A stretch of 64,000 nt of DNA, from positions 2,418,001 to 2,482,000 of the forward strand of contig NZ_JACCFK010000001.1 in the NCBI RefSeq assembly GCF_013410405.1, written 5' to 3'. A program made the translations under genes and the position numbers. Numbering within the stretch: the first letter of the stretch is position 1; each line of letters starts with the position of its first letter. A model generated the notes under the pieces. The model did no database searches. It worked only from the letters and a program-made list of their open reading frames with translations, and was not told the origin of the DNA. This document shows, piece by piece, positions 35,323 to 44,635 of the stretch. The DNA comes from Amycolatopsis endophytica. GTDB lineage: Bacteria > Actinomycetota > Actinomycetes > Mycobacteriales > Pseudonocardiaceae.

Positions 35323-35336
35323 CGTCAAAACTGACA
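35323..35336. promoter_or_regulatory. Second FCD-regulator palindrome
   Basis: CGTCAAAACTGACA matches TGTCA-N4-TGACA at all but the first base. It lies between the divergent starts of the FCD regulator (35286) and the PuuE-like gene (35362). It would give autoregulation and control of the deacetylase together with the ECF operon. Confidence 0.6.
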
Positions 35337-35361
35337 AACACCTGCCAGAGGGGACCGTGTG

Positions 35362-36306
35362 ATGACTGACCGCTCCGGATACCCGCGCGACCTGCGCGGC
35401 TACGGCGCCACCCCGCCGAATCCGCATTGGCCGGGAGGGGCGAAGGTCGCCGTGTCGTTCGTGGTCAACGTCGAAGAGGGCGGCGAGAACAACGTCCTGC
35501 ACGGCGACGCCGCGTCCGAGGCGTTCCTCACCGAGGAGCCGACGACAGCGCTGACCGGGCAGCGCAACGTCAACGTCGAATCGCAGTACGAGTACGGGAC
35601 GCGGGCCGGGTTCTGGCGGCTGCACCGGCTGTTCACCGGGCGCGGCCTGCCGGTCACGGTGTTCGGGATCGCGGAGTCGTTGCGGCGCAACCCGGACATC
35701 GTCGCGGCGGCCACGGGGTCCGGCTGGGAGATCGCCTCACATTCGCTACGCTGGATCAACTACGCCGAACTCGGGGAAGACGTCGAACGCGACCACATCC
35801 GGCGTGCGGTCGAGATCCACACCGAGGTGTGCGGCGAGCGCCCGCTCGGCTGGTACACCGGACGCAACAGCGTCGACACGCGCCGGCTGGTCGTGGAGCA
35901 CGGCGGGTTCCTCTACGATTCGGACTCTTTCAGCGACGACCTGCCGTACTGGGTGGACGTCGACGGGACCGCGCAGCTGGTCCTGCCGTACACATTGGAC
36001 AACAACGACGGCCGGTTCGTGAACGGCTACGGCTTCGGCGCCGACTCGTTCGCCACCTACCTGGGGCGCGCCCTCGACCTGCTGCTCGACGAGGGCGCGG
36101 AGCAGCCGAAGATGATGAGCGTCGGACTGCACCTGCGCCTGTCCGGACGCCCCGGCCGGGCCGCGGACCTGCGCCGGTTCCTCGACGTGGTGGCGGCGCA
36201 CCCCGACGTGTGGGTTGCCCGGCGTGCGGATATCGCCCGGCATTGGCGCGAGGTTCATCCGGCGGTGGAGGTTCTGCCCGGTTCGGTCGATCCTTTGGCG
36301 CGCTGA
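35362..36306 (+). CDS. PuuE-type allantoinase-like polysaccharide-deacetylase-fold hydrolase
   Basis: 314 residues from ATG 35362, with AGAGGGGACC in front. YPRDLRGYG, FVVNVEEGGENNVLHGD, ESQYEYGTRAGFWR, IASHSLRWINY, GWYTGRNSVDTRRLV and FLYDSDSFSDDLPYW match the PuuE branch of NodB-fold hydrolases. Those open the hydantoin ring of allantoin without the binuclear metal of classical allantoinase. There are no other ureide genes nearby. Instead it shares an operator with the sialidase/ECF operon, so it may cleave a related cyclic amide or N-acyl compound. The stop abuts that of the convergent TIR gene (TGATCA). Confidence 0.85.
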   Translation: MTDRSGYPRDLRGYGATPPNPHWPGGAKVAVSFVVNVEEGGENNVLHGDAASEAFLTEEPTTALTGQRNVNVESQYEYGTRAGFWRLHRLFTGRGLPVTVFGIAESLRRNPDIVAAATGSGWEIASHSLRWINYAELGEDVERDHIRRAVEIHTEVCGERPLGWYTGRNSVDTRRLVVEHGGFLYDSDSFSDDLPYWVDVDGTAQLVLPYTLDNNDGRFVNGYGFGADSFATYLGRALDLLLDEGAEQPKMMSVGLHLRLSGRPGRAADLRRFLDVVAAHPDVWVARRADIARHWREVHPAVEVLPGSVDPLAR

Positions 36307-37503
36307 TCAGGAGCCGGGTGGCTGGGGCTGCGGCACCTGGGTAGCAGGCGGTAGCGACTCCGGCGGGATGACCGTCCGCCACGAGGCGGCCATCCTGGCC
36401 GAATCGCGCAGCATGAGGACGGCGCGCCGCGCGGGCCGGAGGGACCTCTTCAGGATCAGGCTGATGCTCTCCGCGGTCGCGATCTGACGCGCGAGGTCGT
36501 CCATGAGCTGAGCGACACCATCGATCTCGCCCACTCCGTTGAGCGAAGCGGCGAAACTGGCACGAATCTCGTCCAGGAGAGGCGACTGGACAGCGCGGTC
36601 CAGTACGTCTTTGATCTCCCGAATCAACTGGTCGGTCTCCGTGATGTCTCGCTGGGCTCCGCTGGCGCTGGCTTCCAGTTTCCGCGCGGGCTCGCCGAGC
36701 TCCTCGGCCATCGTCAGTATGGCCGCTTTGTACGCGACGGGATCGTTTCCCTGCTCGCCCACGCGCTCGCCGTGCTCGGCCATCAACTGTGAGACGACGG
36801 TGAAATCGGCGACTGCTTTCTGCAGCGTGACCGCGGTGCTTTCCAGTGACGGCGTCAACTTCTCGACGAGTTCGAGCATGCCTGGAGAATCGGTGACCTC
36901 GTCGGAATCGAGGTCGTGCGCGGCGGGGTCGGTGACGACTGTCTCCACTGCGCGCACGATCTCCCCGGAGAGGATTTGGGGAAGCTTTTCTTCCACTCGC
37001 CGTTGCGCGTGAATCAACCGCTGGACGAGGCGGTGTATGCCCTCCATCCACTGCTGGCTGTCCCTGCCGCAGCGAATGACCTCGTGGAACGGCTCGTAGA
37101 TTGCGGCGGCGATGATCCTGATAACCTCGTCCGGATCGTCCTTCGAGATGCGTTCTGGATTCGCGACGACGATGGGAAGGATGAGTTCCTTCACCCCGCG
37201 GGCCTGGCAGACCGCGTTGAACTTGAGGATCTCGTCGCGGCATGATGTGCTCTTCGTGTAGTTGGGTGTGACGATCGGGATGAAGAAGGCGGTTCTGCCG
37301 ACCCCGATGTCGAGAGTTTCCTGCCAGTCCTGGCCCCAGCCGATGTCTTCCCCGTCGACGAATATCCGGAGTTCCTCGCCGGTCTCCAGTGAGTACTGAG
37401 CAGCCAAATCCTGTCGCATGTGGTCGATTCGGCCGCGCAGGTTGTCGTTGTCGCTTCGGACGTAGCTCCAGAAGCAGTCGGACCATTGCTCGGGCAGGGA
37501 CAT
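36307..37503 (-). CDS. TIR-domain protein, candidate immune/defence effector
   Basis: 398 residues. The N-terminal TIR domain (about 8-150) has FWSYVRSDN (box 1), ELRIFVDGEDIGWGQDWQETL, FFIPIVTPNYTKSTSCRDEI (Glu91) and a following LILPIVV strand, like bacterial TIRs of the toll/SEFIR group. The remaining 240 residues are helical with coiled-coil-like stretches and a Pro-rich tail (PPATQVPQPQPPGS). Bacterial TIR proteins usually cleave NAD or make cyclic ADP-ribose signals during phage defence. Codon usage is less GC-biased than in neighbours, and no partner gene is adjacent, so it may be an acquired stand-alone effector. Confidence 0.85.
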   Translation of the reverse strand: MSLPEQWSDCFWSYVRSDNDNLRGRIDHMRQDLAAQYSLETGEELRIFVDGEDIGWGQDWQETLDIGVGRTAFFIPIVTPNYTKSTSCRDEILKFNAVCQARGVKELILPIVVANPERISKDDPDEVIRIIAAAIYEPFHEVIRCGRDSQQWMEGIHRLVQRLIHAQRRVEEKLPQILSGEIVRAVETVVTDPAAHDLDSDEVTDSPGMLELVEKLTPSLESTAVTLQKAVADFTVVSQLMAEHGERVGEQGNDPVAYKAAILTMAEELGEPARKLEASASGAQRDITETDQLIREIKDVLDRAVQSPLLDEIRASFAASLNGVGEIDGVAQLMDDLARQIATAESISLILKRSLRPARRAVLMLRDSARMAASWRTVIPPESLPPATQVPQPQPPGS

Positions 37504-37691
37504 CTGCCGGCACCATCCTTCCTCGGAAGATCGATGCCGAACGAGTCGTTCCGGGCGCCATCGTTGTTACTGTGCTTCGACCACCGTGGACTCGTGTTCG
37601 TGCGTCGCGCGGTCCGTGGCCGATCGCCTCGTTCGGTTCCCACGCCGGACCCGACCCCCGCCCATGGCGGTGCAGCCGGAGCCGCTGCCGC
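37504..37691. other. Intergenic region without visible gene
   Basis: 188 bp between the start of the TIR gene and the end of the ArsB/NhaD-like gene. Presumably it carries the TIR promoter. I see no palindrome, RNA gene or coding frame that stands out. Confidence 0.4.
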
Positions 37692-38981
37692 TCAGGCGAG
37701 CACGAAGTACCGCAGCCAGAGGTAGGGAGCCGCTAGCGCCACGGTGATCAGCGTGACCACCGCGCCCTTGCGGGTGAACTCCCAGAACGTGATGGGAGTG
37801 CCCTCGCGGGCGGCGATTCCGAGCATGACGACGTTCGCGCTGGCGCCGACCGCGGTCAGGTTGCCGCCGAAGTCGGCGCCCAGCGCGAGCGCCCACCACA
37901 GCGATTGGCCCTGGCCGGGGTCCGGCAGGTCGGCCACCAGCCCGGCGACCAGCGGGCTCATCGTGGCGACGTAGGGGATGTTGTCGATCACGCCGGACAG
38001 CAGCGCCGACACCAGCAGGATCAGCATCACCGCGAGGAGGGCGTTGCCGCCGGTCGCGTCCGCCGCCCACTCGGCGAGCTGGCCGATGACGCCGGTGTGC
38101 ACGAGGGCGCCGATCATGATGAACAGGCCCGCGAAGAACAGCAGGGTCTCCCATTCGACGGCTGCCAGGTAGGTTTTCGGGGTGGCGCCGGAGATCAGCA
38201 CGAGCACGCCCGCGCCGAGCAGGGCCACCACCGACGGGTCGAGGTGGAACACCGAGTGGCCGATGAAGCCCGCGAACACCAGCGCCAGCACCACACCGCA
38301 CTTGATCAGCAGTTTCGTGTCGCGGATGGCTTCGCGTTCGTTGAGCGTCATCACGTCGGCGATGCGTTGCGGGTCGGCGTCGAAGGAGCCGCGGAACAGC
38401 CAGCGCAGCAGCAAGGCGAAGACGGCGACCTCGATGACGACGATCGGGGCCATGTGCACGAGGAAGTCGTTGAACGTGAGGCCGGCGCGGCTGCCGATGA
38501 TGATGTTCGGCGGGTCGCCGATGAGGGTGGCCGCGCCGCCGATGTTGGACGCGAACACCTCGGCGATCAGGAACGGCACGGCGCTGATGCCGAGCCGGTC
38601 GCACACGAGCAGCGTCACCGGGGCGATGAGGAGCACGGTGGTGACGTTGTCCAGGAACGCCGACGCGATCGCCGTGATCAGCACCAGCAGGACCATCACA
38701 CGCAGTGGAGATCCCTTGGCGCGTTTGGCGGCCCAGATCGCGGTGAACTCGAAGACCCCGGTGCGGCGCAGGATGCCGACGATGACCATCATCCCGAGCA
38801 GCAGGAAGATGACGTCCCAGTCGACGCCGGTGTCGTGGGAGAAGAACGCCTCGTCCGAGCCGACGACGCCCGCCGCGAGCACGACACCGGCGCCGCCCAG
38901 GGCGGCGGTCGTCTTCGGGATGCGTTCGGTGGCGATGAGAGCGTAGGCGACGACGAAGACGACGATCGCGAGAACGGTCAC
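37692..38981 (-). CDS. ArsB/NhaD-type ion transporter (SLC13-like permease)
   Basis: 429 residues with about 11-12 membrane helices. [59 protein letters not shown] and the C-terminal [17 protein letters not shown] with [18 protein letters not shown] are the duplicated DN and GDPPN/GxNxT motifs of the ion-transporter superfamily. It may move arsenite, sodium/proton or an organic anion; no ars genes are near. The GTG start overlaps the stop of a CBS-domain gene, which probably senses nucleotides or ionic state for the carrier. Confidence 0.88.
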   Translation of the reverse strand: MTVLAIVVFVVAYALIATERIPKTTAALGGAGVVLAAGVVGSDEAFFSHDTGVDWDVIFLLLGMMVIVGILRRTGVFEFTAIWAAKRAKGSPLRVMVLLVLITAIASAFLDNVTTVLLIAPVTLLVCDRLGISAVPFLIAEVFASNIGGAATLIGDPPNIIIGSRAGLTFNDFLVHMAPIVVIEVAVFALLLRWLFRGSFDADPQRIADVMTLNEREAIRDTKLLIKCGVVLALVFAGFIGHSVFHLDPSVVALLGAGVLVLISGATPKTYLAAVEWETLLFFAGLFIMIGALVHTGVIGQLAEWAADATGGNALLAVMLILLVSALLSGVIDNIPYVATMSPLVAGLVADLPDPGQGQSLWWALALGADFGGNLTAVGASANVVMLGIAAREGTPITFWEFTRKGAVVTLITVALAAPYLWLRYFVLA

Positions 38982-39427
38982 GACTGCTCGCGCAGAGCCA
39001 GTTCGAGCAGCCGGGACGCGGTGATCACACCTTGGATGTGATCCTTCGTGGCGACCGCGACGAGCGGGCAGCGAAGCCGGGCCATGACCGCGGCGACCTC
39101 GACGATCGTGTCGTCCGGCTCGACGACCGGTAGCTCGGCGCGGTCCTCGGGCAGGAGCGCGCGCACGGTTTTGTCACGCAGCTTGGCGGCCGCGGTGTCG
39201 GCCATCGACTCCGACAGCACACCCGCGAGCGACGGGTCATCCTGGATATAACGTGGAACGAGGAAGCGAACCACCTGGGAGGCAGGCAAAATCGCCGACG
39301 GCCGATTGTCGGCCCCCGTGACGACCAACCCCGGCAACCGATTCGCGGCGAGCAACCGAGCGGCCTCCAGAGCCCCCGACTCCTCCGCGACCACCGGAAA
39401 CTCCTCAACGATCTCCGACGCACGCAT
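38978..39427 (-). CDS. CBS-domain-pair protein
   Basis: 149 residues made of two CBS motifs. One is about 1-60 ([36 protein letters not shown] is its opening; the signature is [16 protein letters not shown]). The second is about 85-145 ([38 protein letters not shown]). CBS pairs bind adenine nucleotides. It is coupled by overlap to the ArsB/NhaD-like carrier, so a regulatory subunit role is likely. Confidence 0.88.
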   Translation of the reverse strand: MRASEIVEEFPVVAEESGALEAARLLAANRLPGLVVTGADNRPSAILPASQVVRFLVPRYIQDDPSLAGVLSESMADTAAAKLRDKTVRALLPEDRAELPVVEPDDTIVEVAAVMARLRCPLVAVATKDHIQGVITASRLLELALREQS

Positions 39428-39513
39428 GCCCGCAGCGTACGACGCCTGCCCGCAAGCCGCTCGACGGTCGGTGCGTTCCCGTCAATGGCGGGTCCGGTAA
39501 CGGGCGCGGGTCG

Positions 39514-40365
39514 TCAGGCCGTCTGGGTCTCGGCGCGCTTGAGCACCAGCCGGGCCCGTTCGAGGATCGGTTTGTCGATCATGTCCCCGCGGTCGCTGAT
39601 GGTGGCGCCGTCCGTGGCCGCGTCGAGCACCGAGCGCGCCCACGCGAGAGCCTCCTCGGTCGGGGTCAGTACTTCGTGGATAACCGAGATTTGGGCCGGA
39701 TGGATACACAACCGCCCGGTGAAACCGAGCCGGACCGCATGCTCGGTGTCCTCCACGAGTTTCTTCCTGTCCCTGACGGCGATGGTCACTCCGTCGAGCG
39801 GAGGCGCGGCCCCCGCGGCGGCCGAGGCGAGCACGACGGCCGAGCGGGCGTGCGCGAGCGCTACGAGATCGCCGAGATCGACGCCGAGTTCCTGGGACAG
39901 GTCGCCGTTGCCGAACGCGACTCGGACGACGCCGGGAACCTCGCAGATGGCGCGGGCATCGAGGATGCCCGCCGCGGTCTCCAGTGTCGGTACGACGCAC
40001 GACCCCTCCGGTAGGCGATCGAGCAGGTCGCGAACCTGATCCGGCCCCGTCACCTTCGGCGCGAGGACGGAGCAGGGGTCGCCCTTGAGTGAGGCTACGT
40101 CGTCCTCGAACCACGGGGTGGTGGCGTCGTTGACACGCACCAGACCCGGCCCACCGGCTGAGCGCCACTGTCGGACGTTCTCCCGCGCGGCGTCCTTGTG
40201 GCCGGGCCCGACCGCGTCCTCCAGATCGAGCACGATCAGGTCTGCGCCGCTCGTGGCGGCCTTGCCGAACCGGTCGGGGCGGTCTCCGGGGACGAAGAGG
40301 ACCGTGCGTGCGCGCGCGATCCGCTCGAACTCCTGCGAAACACTCTTGGCCTGGTGCGCGCCCAT
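39514..40365 (-). CDS. HpcH/HpaI (CitE-like) aldolase/citrate lyase family protein
   Basis: 283 residues from ATG 40365 behind GGAAGGCGG. VLFVPGDRPDRFGKA, LIVLDLEDAV (metal-site Asp/Glu), VPTLETAAGILDA and VAFGNGDLSQELG give the TIM-barrel CitE pattern. Such enzymes make or break C-C bonds of acyl-CoA substrates (citryl-CoA, malyl-CoA, methylmalyl-CoA). A decayed paralogue faces it 300 bp away, so the region probably once held a duplicated lyase gene. Substrate unknown. Confidence 0.87.
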   Translation of the reverse strand: MGAHQAKSVSQEFERIARARTVLFVPGDRPDRFGKAATSGADLIVLDLEDAVGPGHKDAARENVRQWRSAGGPGLVRVNDATTPWFEDDVASLKGDPCSVLAPKVTGPDQVRDLLDRLPEGSCVVPTLETAAGILDARAICEVPGVVRVAFGNGDLSQELGVDLGDLVALAHARSAVVLASAAAGAAPPLDGVTIAVRDRKKLVEDTEHAVRLGFTGRLCIHPAQISVIHEVLTPTEEALAWARSVLDAATDGATISDRGDMIDKPILERARLVLKRAETQTA

Positions 40366-40666
40366 CTGCCGCCTTCCAAAAATGGACTGATCATGCCGCT
40401 CAATGAAACCATGATAGGTGGCAGGGACGAGGCAGGACAAGCGCCGTCCGTGTGGCCGATTATCGACGTGCGCCCGCAAACCTTTTCCGAGAGGAGCCGT
40501 GCGAATTCCGGGAGTTCGGACGGTTGAAATAGGAGCAGCCGGACCGGCGTCTCCGACCTGGGCGGACAACGCTGGTGGGGCCAGAACGAACTCGGCTGCG
40601 TATTCGGCGAAACGCCGCCGATGGCAGTGTCCGGTATCAGCAGAAAACCCGACGGAGGGTGTTGTG
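40366..40666. other. Divergent gap between intact and decayed lyase genes
   Basis: 301 bp between the intact CitE-like start and the pseudogene start. It must carry the promoter of the intact gene. The right end holds GGAGGGTGTTG before the pseudogene ATG. No other gene or palindrome stands out. Confidence 0.4.
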
Positions 40667-41288
40667 ATGACGGCGACGTCCGAACTGCTCGCGCGGGCTC
40701 GATCAGCGCTCTTCGTCCCCGGGCGCCGACCGGATCGGTTCGAGAAGGCCGCGGCCGCGACGCCCCGGGCAGGTCGTCGACGTGGTGCGCGCGCTGGCAC
40801 CAGGTTCGTGTGTGATCGCAGTTCTGGAGACAGCCGCGGGAGTTCTCAACGCTCAAACCATTTGTGCGGTTCCAGGTGTGATCAGAGCGGTGTTCGGTAA
40901 CGCGGACCTCGGTCGTGAACTCGGACTGGATCCAGCGAACCGAACCTCGCTGGTCCACGCTCGGGCGCAGGCTGTACTCGGTTCCTCGTCGGCCGGGATC
41001 GTGCCGCCGCTCGACGGCGCGACGCTTGCCTTGACGGACCTGGACGTTCCGACAGCTGACGCCGCGCACGCGGCGGAGCTGGGCTTCACGGGAAAGGTCT
41101 GCCTGCATCCCCGGCAGATCGAGGTGGTCAACACCGTCTTCTCACCGTCTCCGCGGGACGTCGAGTGGGCTCGCAAGGTGGTTGCCGCCGCGAACAGCAA
41201 CGGCTCGATCAAGGCGGTGGACAACCAAATCGTCGGCAAACCCATCATCGAGCGGGCGAAGCGACTGCTGGCGCGGGCGGACCGCTGA
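40667..41288 (+). pseudogene. Decayed CitE-like lyase gene with internal deletion
   Basis: From ATG 40667 the frame reads MTATSELLARARSALFVPG and RRPDRFEKAAAA, the same N-terminus as the intact CitE-like protein at 39514-40365. It then loses about 70 codons, including the DLEDAV metal site. The rest continues in another frame, joined near 40770, as VVRALAPGSCVIAVLETAAG through KPIIERAKRLLARADR, ending at 41288. The frame change plus missing catalytic segment make it non-functional as a lyase. The remaining 168-codon C-terminal frame could still be translated but lacks key residues. Confidence 0.85.
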
Positions 41289-41321
41289 CCATCCACGCTA
41301 GACGGGGCGAGAGGAGAACCT

Positions 41322-42068
41322 GTGCTTCAAGGCGTGTTCGATCGGCGGTCAGGTCACGAGCAGGTGGTGTTCTGCCAGGACGTCGAGGTGGGCTTGCGCG
41401 CGATCATCGCGATCTACTCGACGGCGCTCCTGCGGTCGTACGGTCGGTTCGTGGAAAGCCTCAACGGCAACTACATCACCGCCTGCGACGTGGGTACCTC
41501 GGTGCGGGACATGGATGTCGCGGCCAGCGAGAGCCAGTACGTCACAGGACGTTCACGTGCGGACGGGGGTGCCGGCGACTCGTCGGTGCTGACCGCGTTG
41601 GGTGTGTACCGGGCGATGCTCGCGTGTGTCGACTATCGCCGGGACCCCCGTCGATCAAGGGCCTCAGGGTCGCGGTTTCCGGGGTCGGCAAGGTCGGGTC
41701 GTTGCCGGCCAGGCTGCTCGTCGAACAGGGTGCTTGGGTCGTTGTGCACGACGTCGACGACGACCCGGTGCGGCGGCTTCGGCTGACGCGCCCGGAAGTT
41801 CGGGTCGCCCTCGACGGGCGAGCGCTCCTCCGGAAGAAGGTGGACATCTTCGCTCCCTGCGCGCTCGGTGGAGCACTCGACGAGCACGCCGTAGGACAGC
41901 TCGCTGCGGACATCGTCTGTGGTTCCGCCAACAACCAGCTGGCGAAGCCGGAGATCCGAGGACGAGGGCGTGCCGCCCGCGGTGGCGGCGGACCGGTTGG
42001 CGGAGCGCAGGATGACCGAAGCGTGGAGTCGTGCCGACCGTGTGGGGGAGCGGGCGCCGACTGGGTGA
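41322..42068 (+). pseudogene. Decayed leucine/valine dehydrogenase gene
   Basis: The first frame starts MLQGVFDRRSGHEQVVFCQD and GLRAIIAIYSTAL as in Glu/Leu/Val dehydrogenases. It then jumps to YGRFVESLNGNYITACDVGTS, so about 50 codons with the catalytic lysine (GGGK) are gone. Near 41640 it shifts frame to LRVAVSGVGKVGSLPARLL (Rossmann domain) and KKVDIFAPCALGGALDEHAV with CGSANNQLAKPEI. A last shift near 41970 gives VAADRLAERRMTEAW up to TGA 42066-42068. At least two frameshifts and two deletions are needed. It follows the lyase pseudogene by 33 bp, as if both belonged to one dead operon. Confidence 0.85.
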
Positions 42069-42234
42069 CGGTGCGCGCCGCCCTTCTGCGGGTGTGCCCC
42101 GCACGACCGCGAACCCTGCGTGCGGCGCAGCGCCACCAACGAAGCCGCGTTCACCCTACCCAGCGAGCTGGACGCGCGATTTCCGCGCGCGGTGCGATAA
42201 GGAGTCCCCTGAGTGATGACCGGCTGACTCTGGT

Positions 42235-43143
42235 CTAGATCAGCCGCACCAAGGCCTGTACCGGTACGTGGTCCGACGGGTAGCGGCCGTCCACGCGGAA
42301 GGTGTTGATCGCCGCGGCCAGGACTGACACGCGTGGGTTCGTCAGGATCCAGTCGATGCGGTTCGCGTTCAGCACCGGCTCGCGGTAGTTCGGGAAGGTG
42401 CCCCACTCCGGCGTGAGCTGCTTCGCCGCGGTTCGCCATGCGTCGGACAGTCCGCTGTCGGTCAGGGTGCGGTACGAGACCGAGTCCGCGGGCGTGTTGA
42501 AGTCGCCGGTAAGCACCACCGGCAGTGCCGGGTCGAAGCCGGAGATCCGGTCGCGCACCAGGGTCGCGCTGCGCTGCCGCGAAGGTTCCGACTGGTGGTC
42601 GAAGTGGGTGTTGACGTGCACGAACTCCTTGCCGGTGCGGGAGTCCCGGAACCGGACCCAGGTGACCATCCGGACGACCGTGTTGCCCCACGAGGCCGAC
42701 CCGATCACGTACGGGGTGTCCGACAGCCAGAAGTGGTCGTAGTCCAGCGGCTCGACTCGCCGGGTGTCGTAGTAGATCGTCATGAACTCGCCGCGCCCGC
42801 CACCCTCGCGGCCGAGCCCGATCCACTCGTAGTGCTTCGGCAGGTCCGCCGCGACCTGCTTGACCTGGTGGTACAGGCCCTCCTGGATGCCGAGCACGGT
42901 CGGCTGCTCGATCTCCAGGAACCGCGCCAGCACCGGGCGCCGGTCGGTCCACGAGTCGGGCGTGCCGGGCGCCGCGCCCGCGTCCATCCGGATGTTGAAC
43001 GTCGTGACGTGCAGGGTGTCGCCGCCCGCCCGGCCGATGAGCGCCTTGCCGCCCGGCTGCGCCTGCGCCCCGCCCGCGGCCATCAACGTCACCGCGCCCG
43101 CGCCCGCGATGCCGAGCGCCCCTCTCCGAGTCATGTCAGACAT
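42235..43143 (-). CDS. Tat-exported endonuclease/exonuclease/phosphatase family protein
   Basis: 302 residues. The twin-arginine signal is MTRRGALGIAGAGAVTLMAA with cleavage near AQAQP. The EEP fold follows: TFNIRMD (first metal Asn), GIQEGLYHQV (metal Glu), HVNTHFDHQS (His), LTGDFNTPADS (Asp/Asn), DWILTN and SDHVPVQA (final Asp-His pair). It cleaves phosphodiester bonds outside the cell; nuclease, sphingomyelinase-like or inositol-phosphatase substrates are all possible. Confidence 0.9.
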   Translation of the reverse strand: MSDMTRRGALGIAGAGAVTLMAAGGAQAQPGGKALIGRAGGDTLHVTTFNIRMDAGAAPGTPDSWTDRRPVLARFLEIEQPTVLGIQEGLYHQVKQVAADLPKHYEWIGLGREGGGRGEFMTIYYDTRRVEPLDYDHFWLSDTPYVIGSASWGNTVVRMVTWVRFRDSRTGKEFVHVNTHFDHQSEPSRQRSATLVRDRISGFDPALPVVLTGDFNTPADSVSYRTLTDSGLSDAWRTAAKQLTPEWGTFPNYREPVLNANRIDWILTNPRVSVLAAAINTFRVDGRYPSDHVPVQALVRLI

Positions 43144-43218
43144 ACGCGTACTTTGTCCGTTGCGCGTGTGCCGGTGCCGACCGTCAGGCGACCTCCATGC
43201 GAACAGAGCGCGTCGATC

Positions 43219-44514
43219 TCACCCCAGCTCGTTGCCGCGCGTCTCCTTCAGGAACCAGACGCACACCGCGCAGATGATCGCGATCAACGCGAGATACCCG
43301 GACACCGGCAGGGACGACCCGGTCGCGGCGATGAGTTGCGTCGCGAGGATCGGGCTCACCCCGCCGCCGATCACCCCGCTCGCGTTGTACGCGATCGACG
43401 CGCCGGTGTAGCGGTAGCGCGTGGCGAACAGCTCCGGCAGGAACGCGCCCATCGGGGCGAACAACGCGGCGAACGCGATCATCCCGACGGACATCGCGAG
43501 CGCGATCAGCACCGGGTTACCGGTGTTGACCAGCGCGAAGAGCGGGAACGCCCAGACGACCGCGAGCACCGCCGCCCCGAGGCACACGCGTTTGCGGCCG
43601 ATCCGGTCCGACCAGATGGCCAGCAGCGGGGTCGCCAGGCCCATGATGAGCGCGCTGATCATGGCGCAGATCAGCAGCATGTCCTTGTCCAGGTCGAGCA
43701 CCGTCGTGCCGTAGGACAGCGAGAACGTGGTGATCGTGTAGAAGAGCGTGTGCGCCAGGATGAACGCGCACGTCGACAACAGCAGCGTTTTCGGCTGGCG
43801 CTTGACGACCTCGACGATCGGCACCTTCGCCTTGTCGTGCTCGGCCATCGCGCGCTCGAAGACCGGCGTCTCGGCGATCTTCATCCGGATGTAGTAGCCG
43901 ATGATCACCAGCAGCGCGCTGGCCAGGAACGGGATCCGCCATCCCCAGTTGTCGAAGGACTGCTCCGACATCGTCTGGCCCAGCACCAGGAACGCGGCGC
44001 CCGCGATGATGAACCCGATCGCCGGGCCCATCTGCGGGAAGCTCGACCACAGGCCACGCCGGTTCTTCGGCGCGTACTCGGTGGCCAGCAGCACCGCGCC
44101 ACCCCATTCGCCGCCGAGCCCGAACCCCTGCAGGAACCGGCACAGCACCAGCAGGATGGGCGCGCCGATGCCGATCGCGCTGTAGGTCGGCAGCGCGCCG
44201 ATCGCGACCGTGCCGGTGCCCATGACCAGCAGCGACACCACCAGCATCGCCTTGCGTCCGACCCGGTCGCCGAAGTGTCCGAACACCACGGCACCCACCG
44301 GCCGCGCGATGAACCCGACGCCGAAGGTGGCGAACGCGGCCAGCGTGCCGGCGAGCGCGGAGAACGTCGGGAAGAACTGGTGCCCGAACACCAGTGCCGC
44401 GGCCGTGCCGTAGAGGTAGAAGTCGTAGAACTCGATGGCCGTGCCGATGAAACTGGCGATCGCGATCCGCGAAGCCGACACGGGGGCGGCGGACGTCTGC
44501 GCGACGGTACTCAA
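43219..44514 (-). CDS. MFS transporter of the metabolite:H+ symporter (MHS) type
   Basis: 431 residues, 12 predicted helices. SFIGTAIEFYDFYLYGTAAAL (helix 1), RPVGAVVFGHFGDRVGRKAML (loop 2-3 signature) and LQGFGLGGEWGGAVLLATEYAPKNRRG are diagnostic for the ProP/ShiA/KgtP group. These take up osmolytes or organic acids such as shikimate, citrate, 2-oxoglutarate or aromatic acids. It lies 121 bp downstream of a PucR-type regulator on the same strand. Substrate not determined. Confidence 0.9.
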   Translation of the reverse strand: MSTVAQTSAAPVSASRIAIASFIGTAIEFYDFYLYGTAAALVFGHQFFPTFSALAGTLAAFATFGVGFIARPVGAVVFGHFGDRVGRKAMLVVSLLVMGTGTVAIGALPTYSAIGIGAPILLVLCRFLQGFGLGGEWGGAVLLATEYAPKNRRGLWSSFPQMGPAIGFIIAGAAFLVLGQTMSEQSFDNWGWRIPFLASALLVIIGYYIRMKIAETPVFERAMAEHDKAKVPIVEVVKRQPKTLLLSTCAFILAHTLFYTITTFSLSYGTTVLDLDKDMLLICAMISALIMGLATPLLAIWSDRIGRKRVCLGAAVLAVVWAFPLFALVNTGNPVLIALAMSVGMIAFAALFAPMGAFLPELFATRYRYTGASIAYNASGVIGGGVSPILATQLIAATGSSLPVSGYLALIAIICAVCVWFLKETRGNELG

Positions 44515-44635
44515 GCGGCTGCTCCTTCGAGGCCTGGTGGTTCGGGTCGGAGTATCGGCCCGGGTTCCTCCGGTGACGACCTACCGTGGTCGGGTTTTCC
44601 CCGCCCCGATTCCTCATTCTGTCGAAAAGGCCAGT

